Assembly (NCBI GenBank): GCA_002077065.1
Contig: NAJO01000005.1
Span: 682,001-746,000 of the forward strand
Length of the DNA stretch: 64,000 nt
Direction: 5' to 3'
DNA from: Cryoendolithus antarcticus
Taxonomy: Eukaryota; Ascomycota; Dothideomycetes; Cladosporiales; Cladosporiaceae
This document shows, piece by piece, positions 32,074-42,346 of the stretch; within the stretch, counting starts at the first letter, position 1; each line of letters starts with the position of its first letter. A model generated the notes under the pieces. It had not been told where the DNA came from. It searched no databases and saw only the letters and a list, made by a program, of their open reading frames with translations. Both the position numbers and the translations under genes were made by a program.

Positions 32074-34968
32074 ATGGCGTCGAATCGGTCTTCGACGGTG
32101 CGAAACGTCGCGCTGCTATCTGCAATCGCAGCGTTTGCGAATGCTCAAGGCACTAGCAACTTCACCTGCAACACCAGCGGTGGAGGTGCAGCCTACAATG
32201 CCACGAAAGTCTACCTGGGATGCTACAATGATCCTAGCGTCAGCATTCTGTCGGCGGCGAAACTCAGCACGATTGGTATGACGCCACAGTACTGCGCGAA
32301 CTGGTGCGGCGAGCGAGGCTTTGGATATGGAGGTATCGAGTTCGGCACGTAAGTAGATTAATGACATGCCCTACTCTCCGATGGCAAGTGCTTATCAAAC
32401 CCTAGCCAATGCTTCTGTGGCGAGCAGCCCAACTTCGGCAACGCACAGAAGATTGCGGACTCTAGGTGCTCCCAGAAGTGTGCTACCGAACCCTCCTCAT
32501 CGTGTGGTGCTACCTACGTAATGAGCTTGTACCAAATCACGGATCCAGTTGGAAACGCCTCGAGCGGAGTACAGGACAACTTCACGCCGGCTTGCCTAAC
32601 GAGTCCTCTCTGCGGCAACCCAGTCTGCGACAAGACTAAGAGCATTGAGGAGCGTGTAGCTTCTCTCGTCAGTCAGCTCACCACACCAGAGAAGATCCTG
32701 AACTTGGTCGATGCCTCAGCCGGGGCAGCGCGCCTTGGTCTGCCAGCTTACGAATGGTGGAGTGAGGCCACCCATGGCGTCGGCTCTGCCCCTGGTGTGC
32801 AGTTCCCCAATAAGCCAGCCAACTTCTCGTATGCTACGAGCTTCCCATCGCCAATCACTTCTGCTGCAGCTTTCGACGATGCCCTCATCCGAGCGATCGG
32901 CGAAGTCGTTGGTAAGGAGGGCCGAGCATTCGGCAACTTCGGGTTCGCTGGATTCGACTACTGGGCTCCGAACATGGTAAACATGCATCGTTCTGAATTT
33001 GGAGGTAACAGATACTAATAGTGACGACAGAACCCTTTCCGCGAGCCTCGATGGGGTCGTGGCCAGGAAACACCCGGCGAAGACGTCTTCCACGTCCAGA
33101 GCTACGTTCGCAACCTCGTTCCAGGCATGCAGGGAGACGATGTCACAGACAAGCAGGTCATTGCGACGTGCAAACATTACGCTGCGTAAGCTCAACCCGA
33201 TCCTTGTGTAGAGACACAGCTGACAGTCCACTACAGATATGATGTCGAGAGCGGCCGCTACGGCAACAACTACAATCCCACACAGCAGGATCTGGCAGAC
33301 TACTTCCTGCCTGCTTTCAAGACCTGTGTGCGTGATGTCTCCGTCGGATCCATCATGTGCAGCTACAACGCTGTAGGCGGGTACCCCAGTTGTGCGAGCT
33401 ACTACTTGCTGGACGAGGTGCTGAGGACCCACTGGAACTTCACCGAGAAGTACCAGTACGTCGTTGGCGACTGCGGTGCCGTTCAGGACATTGCACAGTT
33501 CCACAACTTCACCGACACGATCCCGGATGCGGCATCAGCTGCGCTCAATGCCGGCACCGATCTCGACTGCGGCAGTGCTTACTTGACATTGAACCAGTCC
33601 TTGGCGCTCAACAGCACAACCGTTGCGAGACTCGACCAAGCCCTGAACCGCTTGTACAGTGCCTTGTTCACTGTCGGCTACTTCGATGGCAGCAAGTATG
33701 ACACCCTAGACTGGTCTGATGTTGGAACACCTGAGGCTGAGGCGACTGCCTATAAAGCTGCGGCTGAGGGCATGACTCTTCTCAAGAACGATAAGAGCTT
33801 CCTTCCTCTGTCGTCTGGCCGCAAAGCGAAGGCTGCCTTGATCGGACCTTACGCCAATGCCACGACCCAGATGCAGGGCGATTATTCGGGACCACCAAAG
33901 ACGATCCTCAGTCCACTGCAAGTGTTCAAGAGTTACCCAGCCTGGGATGTCACCTACGCACAAGGTACCGCGATCAACGCGACGAACAATACCGGGTTCG
34001 CAGCTGCCCTCACTGCAGCACAAGGTGCGGATGTCATCTTCTTCCTAGGCGGTATCGATGGTACTCTCGAGAACGAGCAGAACGACCGCACCAACCTCGC
34101 CTGGCCACTGTACCAGCGGAACCTCATCGCACAGCTGTCAGCCCTTAACAAGCCGATTGTAGTAGTGCAGTTTGGCGGCGGTCAACTTGACGGCACACCT
34201 CTTTTCAACGACAAGAACGTCAAGTCTGTGATCTGGGCCGGCTACCCGAGTCAATCGGGTGCTCAGGCAATCCTCGACACCATCGTTGGCAAATCCGCAC
34301 CAGCCGGCAGACTGCCAATCACGCAGTACCCAGCCTCCTACGCAGACGAAGTCAGCATCTTCGACATCGACCTTCGTGCGAACACCTCGAGCGGGTACCC
34401 AGGACGGACCTACAAGTACTACACCGGCAAGGCAGTCCGCGCATTCGGCTTCGGACTCTCTTACACTAAGTTCTCGTTCCGCTGGGGCAAGACACTGCGT
34501 AAGCAGTATAACATCCAGCAGCTTGTTGATGACTGCAAGAAGGGTCACGGATCTGTCAAAGACATCACGCCGTTCGCCTCCGTCTCGGCTACTATACGCA
34601 ACACAGGCAAGATCACAAGTGACTTCGTCGGCCTGTTATTCATCTCTAGTGGCAACGCTGGGCCTGCGCCGCGTCCCAACAAGTCTCTCGTATCCTACGC
34701 TCGCGCGCACGCTGTCACTGCCCGGAACTCGCAGACCATGGACCTCCCGCTTACGCTCGGCTCATTGGCTCGCTCGGATGCTGACGGTAGTCTGACCATC
34801 TACCCCGGCGACTATGAGATTGCACTGGACAACGACAAATACTTGATGCAGAAGTTCAAATTGACGGGCAAGCCAGCGGTCATTGAGACGCTGCCAAAGC
34901 CGAGGGCGGAATATGACTACTCTGTGCCAGTGCATGTGCAGCCGGAGAGCACGGTGGCGCACTCGTAG
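32074..34968 (+). CDS. Secreted GH3 beta-xylosidase with an N-terminal WSC domain
   Basis: The model is join(32074..32348,32406..32976,33031..33185,33237..34968), 910 residues; all three introns (51-57 bp) keep frame with GTAAGT, GTAAAC and GTAAGC donors. Residues 1-25 are a signal peptide ([15 protein letters not shown]). Residues about 40-150 form a WSC domain with the cysteine pattern and motifs [28 protein letters not shown] and [12 protein letters not shown]3 catalytic region follows ([35 protein letters not shown]). Asp412 in VGDCGAV is the expected nucleophile; the acid/base should be a Glu in TLENEQNDR (about 612-614). The C-terminal GH3 domain and a fibronectin-III-like end complete it. 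Close relatives release xylose from xylo-oligosaccharides. WSC domains bind glycans, so the fusion may tether the enzyme to polysaccharide. Many N-glycosylation sequons (NFT, NAT, NNT) fit secretion. Confidence 0.92.
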
Positions 34969-35398
34969 GCGACGCGGCCGTCGGATTGCGATCTTCTGGT
35001 ATTAAAAGGACACGCTGTGTACAGCGATGAGAACGTGGATTATGTATGTCATGATAGGATATATGTACAAGAAATTCCACCACTGCTCTGTGAACATCAG
35101 CTGAACCATGCATTACATGTTCAGTGTTCCCTCTCGTACTACGTGCACGCATGCTCGGAGCATACCGCCTGCTGCCTGACCTTCCCCGATGCTGTAGATG
35201 GCAACACCTACAGTGCGGACCCACATTGCGACCGGAGCGCCATCCGTATGTGAACCCATTGCGGGTTGTGATAGCCACCTCTGTTGATATAGGCACGCGT
35301 TCTGCGACGACCCTTTGAACTTCTAGCTACCATACGTAAGCGTGCCCTCCAGTATGGGTCGTAGGCAAAGTGGCATGATGCGTGAATCTCCAGAGCCA
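34969..35398. other. Convergent 3' flanks, nothing recognised
   Basis: 430 bp between the stop codons of the xylosidase gene and the small minus-strand gene. It should carry both polyadenylation regions; no gene or repeat is supported. Confidence 0.45.
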
Positions 35399-35821
35399 CT
35401 ACGCCTCGCCACACAGCACCTCCTCAATTCCTCCCAGCGCGCACCCCACCCGTGCCTTGGGTCTCGGCTCAATTAGCCCAATGAGCTGCCCATCGACCTC
35501 ACATCGCTCGGCTTCTTGCTCGAGCTCGACACAGCTCTTCTTCCGTCTGATCACCCGCCTCGAGTCCATTGCTGATGAGCTCAAAGGCAATGCTCCCCGT
35601 AGCTTGAAAGGCATCGCAGCTGATGGGCTGAGCTCGAAGTCGAATTCTTGAAAAGGTGAGGGCGTTGACCTTGTGCGGGGCGAGACGGTGGACAACGGCG
35701 ATGACGGTGAGAGTGTGCTTGCTTGTGAATCTGAGCGGGGTGATGCAGAAGGCGTCGATGAGCTATTGAAGACTGTGCGCAGTTTTCGGAGAGAGAGGCG
35801 GGTCTTGAGTGAGGGCGACAT
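35399..35821 (-). CDS. Small Ser/Pro-rich protein of unknown function
   Basis: A single-exon frame of 140 residues. The first half is dense in Ser, Pro and Thr with basic residues (MSPSLKTRLSLRKLRTVF, then several SP dipeptides), as in disordered phosphoregulated proteins. The second half is more ordered (MPFKLRGALPLSS, RRVIRRKKSCVELEQEAERC). No known domain is seen. It is kept as a gene because composition is protein-like throughout and no competing frame exists. An upstream exon cannot be excluded. Confidence 0.45.
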   Translation of the reverse strand: MSPSLKTRLSLRKLRTVFNSSSTPSASPRSDSQASTLSPSSPLSTVSPRTRSTPSPFQEFDFELSPSAAMPFKLRGALPLSSSAMDSRRVIRRKKSCVELEQEAERCEVDGQLIGLIEPRPKARVGCALGGIEEVLCGEA

Positions 35822-36856
35822 GATGGTGGAGGCAGCGTGGGAGCAATTCCCGTGTCTGGAGGATTACGTCTATTCAGACTTCCCTGGCTGTGCGTCTCTT
35901 GTGTTGTAGTAAGTTTTGGTCGTGGAAATCGTTTAGTTTTGGTCGTTTGGTATTATGGCTGCAAGGAACCAGCCTTGAATACAGGGATGCGAATCGTGAG
36001 ATGAATCGACTGTGTCAACACGCCGAATGAAACGTTGCTCGAAGGTAGCAGATGGAAAGACTCTCGTTCGTAGATGATGAGAGGAAAGGGCGAGGATCAT
36101 GTAATATGAGACAGAGATAGCCAACATACTCACTTCCCGCGAATATACCACATCGCATCACGCGCACCCGCATTCAATGTCACCACGACCGTGCACTGGT
36201 AGCGTGATCGATATGCCAGATTGTCATCTACAGCGTTGCCAGCGGGTGCTGTTTGGAGAGACGGATGGAGAACGAAGGGGATCTGTTTCATGTTGATCTG
36301 CTTGGCGGATCTGCACCAGTGGCACCACAGATGACGACTGAAACCGGGCCTTGGCAGGAGATACGAAGATCTTTGGGGTTGCGGAGATTGGTATGGGGTT
36401 TATCGTAGGCTATTCCTGCGTCGGAGGTGTAGGGGTGGTGGAGTTGGTGGTCCGGTCTCCGAAATGCGTTGTTCTGTACAGTAGATGAGGGTGACAACGG
36501 GTTTGACTCTCAGACGGTGGACTTGATGGGCGAAGCTGGGTATTAGCAGCGTCGTTGAAGCGATGGAGGAGAACAAGATACATGGATTGCACCTCTTGTT
36601 ATATCGAGCGATGGAGTGCTACGGTGCTGTTTAGTGTCGATATTGATATGGACTCCAGGAGCTGGTAAGAACGACATGGCTGATCACGTGGTGTGGCGCC
36701 TTGAGCGCGATTTCCGAGGATCCACCGACGCGCTGACTTTCGCCACTTGAACGCGATCTGAGCTTGAACATCATTGAGCTTGACAACACTTGAGCTCTTC
36801 CATTGCTCGTCATACTCGGTCCGCCGCTACTCCAACCCGCCATCAGATCACCCACC
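35822..36856. other. Intergenic upstream of RAD51
   Basis: About 1 kb between the small minus-strand gene and RAD51. Several 60-70-codon frames occur on the minus strand without recognisable features. The core ACGCG (36728-36732), part of the MluI cell-cycle box, lies about 125 bp before the RAD51 start, but a five-base match is weak evidence. Confidence 0.4.
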
Positions 36857-37957
36857 ATGAGTGCTGAGGACGAGCAATCCCAAAGCGGGTACGAAGATGG
36901 CCTTGCTGGAGGGCCAGGCGCGCCTACGCCACTCTCTGCCCTCGAGGGCGTCGCAGGTCTTACGAAGCGCGATATCCAGCTCTTCGTGGATGGTGGATAC
37001 AACACAGTAGAAAGCGTGGCATACACGTAAGTCGCACCAGGTACTCTGCTCAAGCGAAGTGTACTGACGATCTTTAGACCCAAGAAAACACTCGAGACGA
37101 TCAAGGGTATATCAGAGCAGAAGGCGACCAAAATCCTTACGGAAGCCTCAAAGCTCGTCCCCATGGGCTTCACAACTGCTACAGAGATGCATGCTCGAAG
37201 GTCAGAACTCATATCGATCACAACCGGGTCCAAGCAGCTAGACACTCTACTTGCTGGTGGTGTAGAGACGGGCAGCATCACAGAGATCTTCGGAGAGTTC
37301 AGGACAGGAAAGAGTCAGATCTGCCACACGCTCGCGGTGACCTGCCAACTCCCTTTCGACATGGGCGGCGGCGAGGGCAAGTGCCTGTACATCGACACGG
37401 AAGGAACATTCCGCCCTGTGCGCCTGCTGTCAGTGGCAAACCGCTACGGCCTCTCTGGCGAGGAGGTGCTAGACAACGTCGCGTACGCCCGGGCATACAA
37501 CTCCGATCACCAACTGCAACTGCTCAATCAAGCCGCAACGATGATGACCGAGACCCGCTTCTCCCTGCTGGTCGTGGACAGTGCCACCTCCCTCTATCGC
37601 ACTGACTTTATGGGCCGTGGAGAGCTCAGCAGTCGACAGACCCATCTCGCGAAGTTCATGCGTACCCTCCAACGTCTAGCAGATGAGTTCGGCATCGCTG
37701 TCGTCATCACCAACCAAGTTGTCGCGCAGGTTGACGGTGGGCCAAGCGCAATGTTCAATCCGGACCCGAAGAAGCCGATCGGAGGCAACATCATTGCGCA
37801 CGCTTCAACGACGCGGCTGAGTCTGAAGAAGGGACGGGGCGAGACGAGGATATGCAAGATCTACGACTCGCCTTGTCTGCCGGAGAGCGATTGCATGTTC
37901 GCGATCAACGAGGATGGCATTGGCGACCCAGCGCCGAAGGATCTGGAGAAGGACTAG
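36857..37957 (+). CDS. RAD51: RAD51 recombinase
   Basis: The model is join(36857..37026,37078..37957), 349 residues, the usual length, with one 51-bp intron (GTAAGT donor, TTTAG acceptor). The N-terminal helix-hairpin-helix domain ([34 protein letters not shown]) is followed by the linker and the RecA core. Walker A is GEFRTGKSQ (about residues 127-135) and Walker B is FSLLVVD. Loop 1 ([15 protein letters not shown]), loop 2 ([20 protein letters not shown]) and the C-terminal [18 protein letters not shown] are all intact. It forms ATP-dependent filaments on single-stranded DNA for strand exchange in homologous recombination. No BRCA2-like or Rad52 gene lies nearby. Confidence 0.97.
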
Positions 37958-38271
37958 ACGACGCCATGTGGAAGGTATGAGGGATGTAACACGATGCATT
38001 GCTTTGCTTGGAGTTTGGGGGAGGAGCAGTCGTTCAATGGACAGGGAAGGGAGACAATGTAGCTTCTTGCGATACCCAATACACGTGTATACCAGCTCGC
38101 ACGACAGACAGTTGCCGCTGTCGCGTTGTTCCAAGGAATTCCGTAAATGTCATTGCCCTTCGTGTTTCTGAACGCCTGGTCTGTGCGCTACAGCACGCGT
38201 TCGCGACTGCCAAAGCTCCCATAATTTCTAGCACCACTTTGATGCGACACTCACCCTTTGCAGCCGCCACG
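37958..38271. other. Spacer between RAD51 and the nucleoporin gene
   Basis: 314 bp. The nucleoporin reading frame stays open back to 37999, but that upstream part is rich in Cys, Arg and Gly and does not resemble the family N-terminus, so I read it as 5' leader rather than protein. Confidence 0.5.
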
Positions 38272-41200
38272 ATGCCTTCCTCCGCCTATGCGCCCATCCT
38301 CCACGCCTCCGTCCCCGTCTCTCTGTCGCCTTCCACCCCCTCCAAGACCCTTCACATCCCCACTACCACCTCACTCACCACTGCCCTCTTCACTGGGTCG
38401 CGCAAACGAGCTCATGACGAGATCTCGGGACTCGACGAAGAGGAGTACACTTCGAAGTACCTCGCGACAGAATCCTCGATCTTCTTCCGGCCAGCGGAGA
38501 AGTTTCCGCGATGTTTACTCTGGCGTGTACTGGAGGGGAGGAAGGTAGTAGAGGTCAGGTCTGTGGACTTGCTGAAGGAGAAGGACAATGGCGATGAGGA
38601 TGGACTAGTGTTCCGGATCGAGCTGTCTGCCCCGGCGATGAAGGGCGGAGTCGCGCTTGCGGACCTGGACGGGGGAGACGGGGTCGAGGTCTTCGTTCTG
38701 ACCGACGCGAAGGAGCTGGTCACTGTGACGCTGGGAAAGAATTTGCTAGCGGGAAGGGAGCTGCCGAGGAGCTTTGAGGCAAGCAACGTGGTTGCGAAGT
38801 ACTCGCCGAGCGGACTGGGATTCAGACATGCATTCAGGATGATTGCCGCGACCAGTACGGAGGTGATGGTCAGTCTAAATGATGGCGGTTTGCTGCAATT
38901 GGAAAGGAGTGCTGGAGAGAGCGGGGCGATGTGGAGGGAGACTCTCTATGGAGAAAGCAGTTGGAGTGGGACATTGAAGGGCCTGGTCAAGTTACAGCGA
39001 AGGCATACTGTTCAGTTTGGGGAGCTGGAGCTCGAGACTAGTGCTGTCGTGGGCATAGCTAAGAGTCCGGCAGGTGGTGTGGTATGGACTGTCGGGCTGG
39101 ATCATACGCTCAAGGCATGGAGTACGAAGACGGGCAAGGTTGTGCTGCACATGGACATGCTGAATGAGAAGCTTGAGCGAGACGCGCAGAGGAGCTCGAA
39201 GTATGTTATGGCTGCCGAGCAAGGAACGACGATCCGAATCGTCCAAACACCCAGCAGTGGCGCAGAGGATGCTGTCTCGCGTGGCGAGGATGGTGGGCGA
39301 TACTACATCGCCGTGCACTCACCTCGCGAACACCAATTCAAGCTCTACGAGATCACATCAACGTTCAGCTCCATTGACGGAGAGAGCGTCCGCTGCAGCG
39401 ATTTACACCCACAAGCCAAGCTTATACCGCCGATCGGCGAGCTTATGAACACCAATATCTGGCATCTCGAGGACTTTCATGTCGCTCCTGGCGTGGAGAT
39501 GGAGGACTCGCAGATCTGGCTAAGTGCGCGGAGTGGTGCGCAATGTCGGACGTTGATGCTCACTATTGATGCATTGGATGACAGAGAAACCTACATGCAG
39601 TCTCAGTTTCGCACTGGTTGGACGGCAGTAGGTCCAGGCACCCTCACGATTGATCATCTACGACAAATTGCAGACTTTCCGGGACAGACTAGCAGCAGCA
39701 GCAGTGATGCTGCCATGACTCCTACGGAGAGATGGACAAGCTTCCTGTTCTACCCCGAAAGATTCTCGACTGTATCCATCGAGACTGCGTTGACTGTCTA
39801 TCGCAAGCGACGGAAGCTGAGCGGCGCTCCGAACAACAGTCTCGGCGCGGGACAAGTGTGTCTGCAAGAGCGGCTCGCGATGGCAGTGACTAGCAAGATC
39901 TTGCTCCAGCGATCTGCGAATGACGGGCCTGATTACGACAAGTACCATGCCGAAGTCCATGCACAGTGGGTCGCGCTCTACTCAGTATTGGAGAACTTTC
40001 ACAACCGCAGGCTCGAGCCTCTCAGCCTCGCCTACGATCAACAGTCTGGCCTCGCATGGGACGTTGCTGCTGACTTTGCATCACCGGTGCGCAGCATTGA
40101 CCGACTGGAGCTGCTGTGCCAAAATCCGAGACTTCTGGACGCGAATTTGCAAGACAACATAGCACCGGATGTCGTACAAGAAGTGTTCCCCGAGCCGAAC
40201 GGCCCGGAGACAGCTCTGATGGTGCTCCTAGACGCAGCAAGCACGCTGCGTCGAGCTCTGTCGCATGATACGAACGATATCTTCAGCAGACTGGCTCGGC
40301 ATGATGCCATCATGTATGGCGATGACATCGACCATGGACGCTTGCAGGCGCTGTGTGATTCCTCGGATGTGGGACGTGAGGTACCTACAGAGGACTACAA
40401 CGAATTAGAAGCGAACCTTGCACCCTTGGAGGGCATAGCCGGTTTGAGTGGACAATTAGTCCTCAGCGCGATCGATCTGCTAGACGATATGGTAAAGGTG
40501 AAGGATCAGAGCCGAGAACTGGAGGTCTGCGAGTTCGGAACCAAGGTGAGCGTGGCTATAGCCCAGCAGAGCCTTCAACAAACGGAGAAGCTCATTCTCG
40601 ACTTACTGATGCTGGTCGCGTTCTTCGCTGGAGATCTGGAAGAGGGCGATCTGAGCGACGATTTTATCGACGCCGAGGAAAGCATATTCCGCGCCCTCAT
40701 GGTCAAGCTCAGGCATGTCTCGCTGCGCTTGTGGACGGTCAGTCACTCGTATACTGAGCGCAGTGGGCCAGAAGCGGGACCCGGTCTGACTGCGACTCTG
40801 TACGAGCACTTCTTCATGTCCGAGTGGGATGCTCAGTCAGTACAGGGTGCCGGCGACGATATGGCGACTTCGTTGACGATTTGGAACAAACGCTGGATCA
40901 ATGGACTCGACATGTATCGAAAGTGGTCTGCAAACACTCTGCACATCTTCTCCATGCTGCTGCAGTCGAAGCTGTATGACCTTGCCACGGACTTTGCCAG
41001 ATTCCTCGACGACTCGCCATGGTCAAGCTACCTGCAAGGTAGGCTGAGCCTGGTCCTTGCAGACTACGAAGCTGCCGCTGTTTCGTTCGATCATGCAGCT
41101 GAGGGTCTCAGCTCTAACAAAGATATCATTGCACAGCTAGACTCGGCCTCGCTCCTTTCGCCTAACGAACAGCGCTTCTTTGGCGATGGCGAAGCGCGCT

Positions 41201-42021
41201 ACTACCAGGGCATCGCCACCCTCTTCAGCGACCTCAAGGTATACTCCCACACCGGCGACTTCGCCAGCAAGGCTCTACGCCATGTCCACGGCGCAGGGAG
41301 CCTCGAGAAACGACTCCTTGACATCGACTTTCGCAACAGCCAGTCAGACAGCCCATTTCAAGCCCGCATAGACAACGACGTGGAAGAAGTGCGGTTGATG
41401 AAGCTGAAAGTATTCCGTGACGAAATCGCGGATCAGTGGTTCGATGCTCTTGTCAAGACTGGTCGGTTCGTAGAGGCTTATGATGCGCTACGGAAGACTA
41501 GTACGGAGAAGGAGGCAGAGAATCTGCAGCAGCTTGTCGCGGCATGCGTGAAGTACGATGCGGTGCCTACGCTGCTCGATCTGCGTTTCACGGATGAGCA
41601 TGCGGATATGATTGATGCGGCGCTCGCTGACCTGGCCCACAAAAATCCAGCTTCGGTTTCTAAGCCGTTCCATCAGATTTTGTACACATTCCGCACGTCA
41701 CGGTCGAATTTCCGTGGTGCAGCGGCAGTGCTACATGAGCATCTTGGACGGTTGCGGCACAGCGCGGACACGCGATATCAGGATCCTGAAGACGAGACCG
41801 TGTTACAGGTCTACTTACTGTTAATCAACACACTTGCGTGCTGTGGGAAGGGAGAGGAATGGTTCCTGGCCGAGCCTGTGGAGGGTCTTAGTGAGACAGG
41901 CGATGTGAGGAAGCTGATAACGCTGGAGGATGTCAGGAGAGGTTATGCAAAGGAGTTGGATATGAGGAGTGATCTGGTCATGGGTAGATTTGCGGTGGGC
42001 GATGAGTTGGATGTTTTGTGA
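38272..42021 (+). CDS. NUP120: Nucleoporin Nup120/Nup160 (Y-complex)
   Basis: Intronless, 1249 residues from ATG 38272 (MPSSAYAPILHASVPVSL); an in-frame ATG at 38242 is a close alternative. The start of the beta-propeller is recognisable (SIFFRPAEKFPRCLLWRVLEGRKVVEVRSVDL). Strand-rich sequence continues to about residue 480 (GGVVWTVGLDHTLKAWSTKTGKV). An alpha-solenoid then runs to the end, with the Nup120/160 helical motifs around LYDLATDFARFLDDSPWSSY and FEAYDAL-like segments near the C-terminus. The protein is one tip of the Y-shaped scaffold (Nup84/Nup107 complex) that coats the nuclear pore membrane. Another Y-complex member, Nup84/107, lies 8.6 kb downstream on the other strand. Confidence 0.88.
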   Translation: MPSSAYAPILHASVPVSLSPSTPSKTLHIPTTTSLTTALFTGSRKRAHDEISGLDEEEYTSKYLATESSIFFRPAEKFPRCLLWRVLEGRKVVEVRSVDLLKEKDNGDEDGLVFRIELSAPAMKGGVALADLDGGDGVEVFVLTDAKELVTVTLGKNLLAGRELPRSFEASNVVAKYSPSGLGFRHAFRMIAATSTEVMVSLNDGGLLQLERSAGESGAMWRETLYGESSWSGTLKGLVKLQRRHTVQFGELELETSAVVGIAKSPAGGVVWTVGLDHTLKAWSTKTGKVVLHMDMLNEKLERDAQRSSKYVMAAEQGTTIRIVQTPSSGAEDAVSRGEDGGRYYIAVHSPREHQFKLYEITSTFSSIDGESVRCSDLHPQAKLIPPIGELMNTNIWHLEDFHVAPGVEMEDSQIWLSARSGAQCRTLMLTIDALDDRETYMQSQFRTGWTAVGPGTLTIDHLRQIADFPGQTSSSSSDAAMTPTERWTSFLFYPERFSTVSIETALTVYRKRRKLSGAPNNSLGAGQVCLQERLAMAVTSKILLQRSANDGPDYDKYHAEVHAQWVALYSVLENFHNRRLEPLSLAYDQQSGLAWDVAADFASPVRSIDRLELLCQNPRLLDANLQDNIAPDVVQEVFPEPNGPETALMVLLDAASTLRRALSHDTNDIFSRLARHDAIMYGDDIDHGRLQALCDSSDVGREVPTEDYNELEANLAPLEGIAGLSGQLVLSAIDLLDDMVKVKDQSRELEVCEFGTKVSVAIAQQSLQQTEKLILDLLMLVAFFAGDLEEGDLSDDFIDAEESIFRALMVKLRHVSLRLWTVSHSYTERSGPEAGPGLTATLYEHFFMSEWDAQSVQGAGDDMATSLTIWNKRWINGLDMYRKWSANTLHIFSMLLQSKLYDLATDFARFLDDSPWSSYLQGRLSLVLADYEAAAVSFDHAAEGLSSNKDIIAQLDSASLLSPNEQRFFGDGEARYYQGIATLFSDLKVYSHTGDFASKALRHVHGAGSLEKRLLDIDFRNSQSDSPFQARIDNDVEEVRLMKLKVFRDEIADQWFDALVKTGRFVEAYDALRKTSTEKEAENLQQLVAACVKYDAVPTLLDLRFTDEHADMIDAALADLAHKNPASVSKPFHQILYTFRTSRSNFRGAAAVLHEHLGRLRHSADTRYQDPEDETVLQVYLLLINTLACCGKGEEWFLAEPVEGLSETGDVRKLITLEDVRRGYAKELDMRSDLVMGRFAVGDELDVL

Positions 42022-42346
42022 AAAGCAGCGAGCGCGCTTCTCTTCCACAAGCATACACATGCATGTAGCCATGGCGGCTACTGTCCATCAGCGCTACGCA
42101 CGACCAAGATGCTCTTAACGCGAAATGAAGTGTGCGCTTTCTCATAACAACGGCCACGTTCATATGACCTTCCTGCCTGTGCTACTTTCATCTGCCTCGT
42201 ACCTGCATTAGCGGCCGTTTCATTCGCACATGTTCGCGACTGACATGTGATTAAAGCCCATCTCCAAAACATCGCCCAGATGACCTCGGCGTATCGCGAG
42301 CCAGTATTATGATCATCCGCACGTAAGATAGCGCATTCTTGCCATC
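42022..42346. other. Intergenic, nothing recognised
   Basis: 325 bp between two plus-strand genes; it should hold a terminator region and a promoter. No open frame or repeat stands out. Confidence 0.45.

Noticed and set aside
36728..36732. MluI-box-like ACGCG upstream of RAD51
   Set aside because: A five-base match is expected often by chance; no second copy was seen close by, so it is not annotated as a site.
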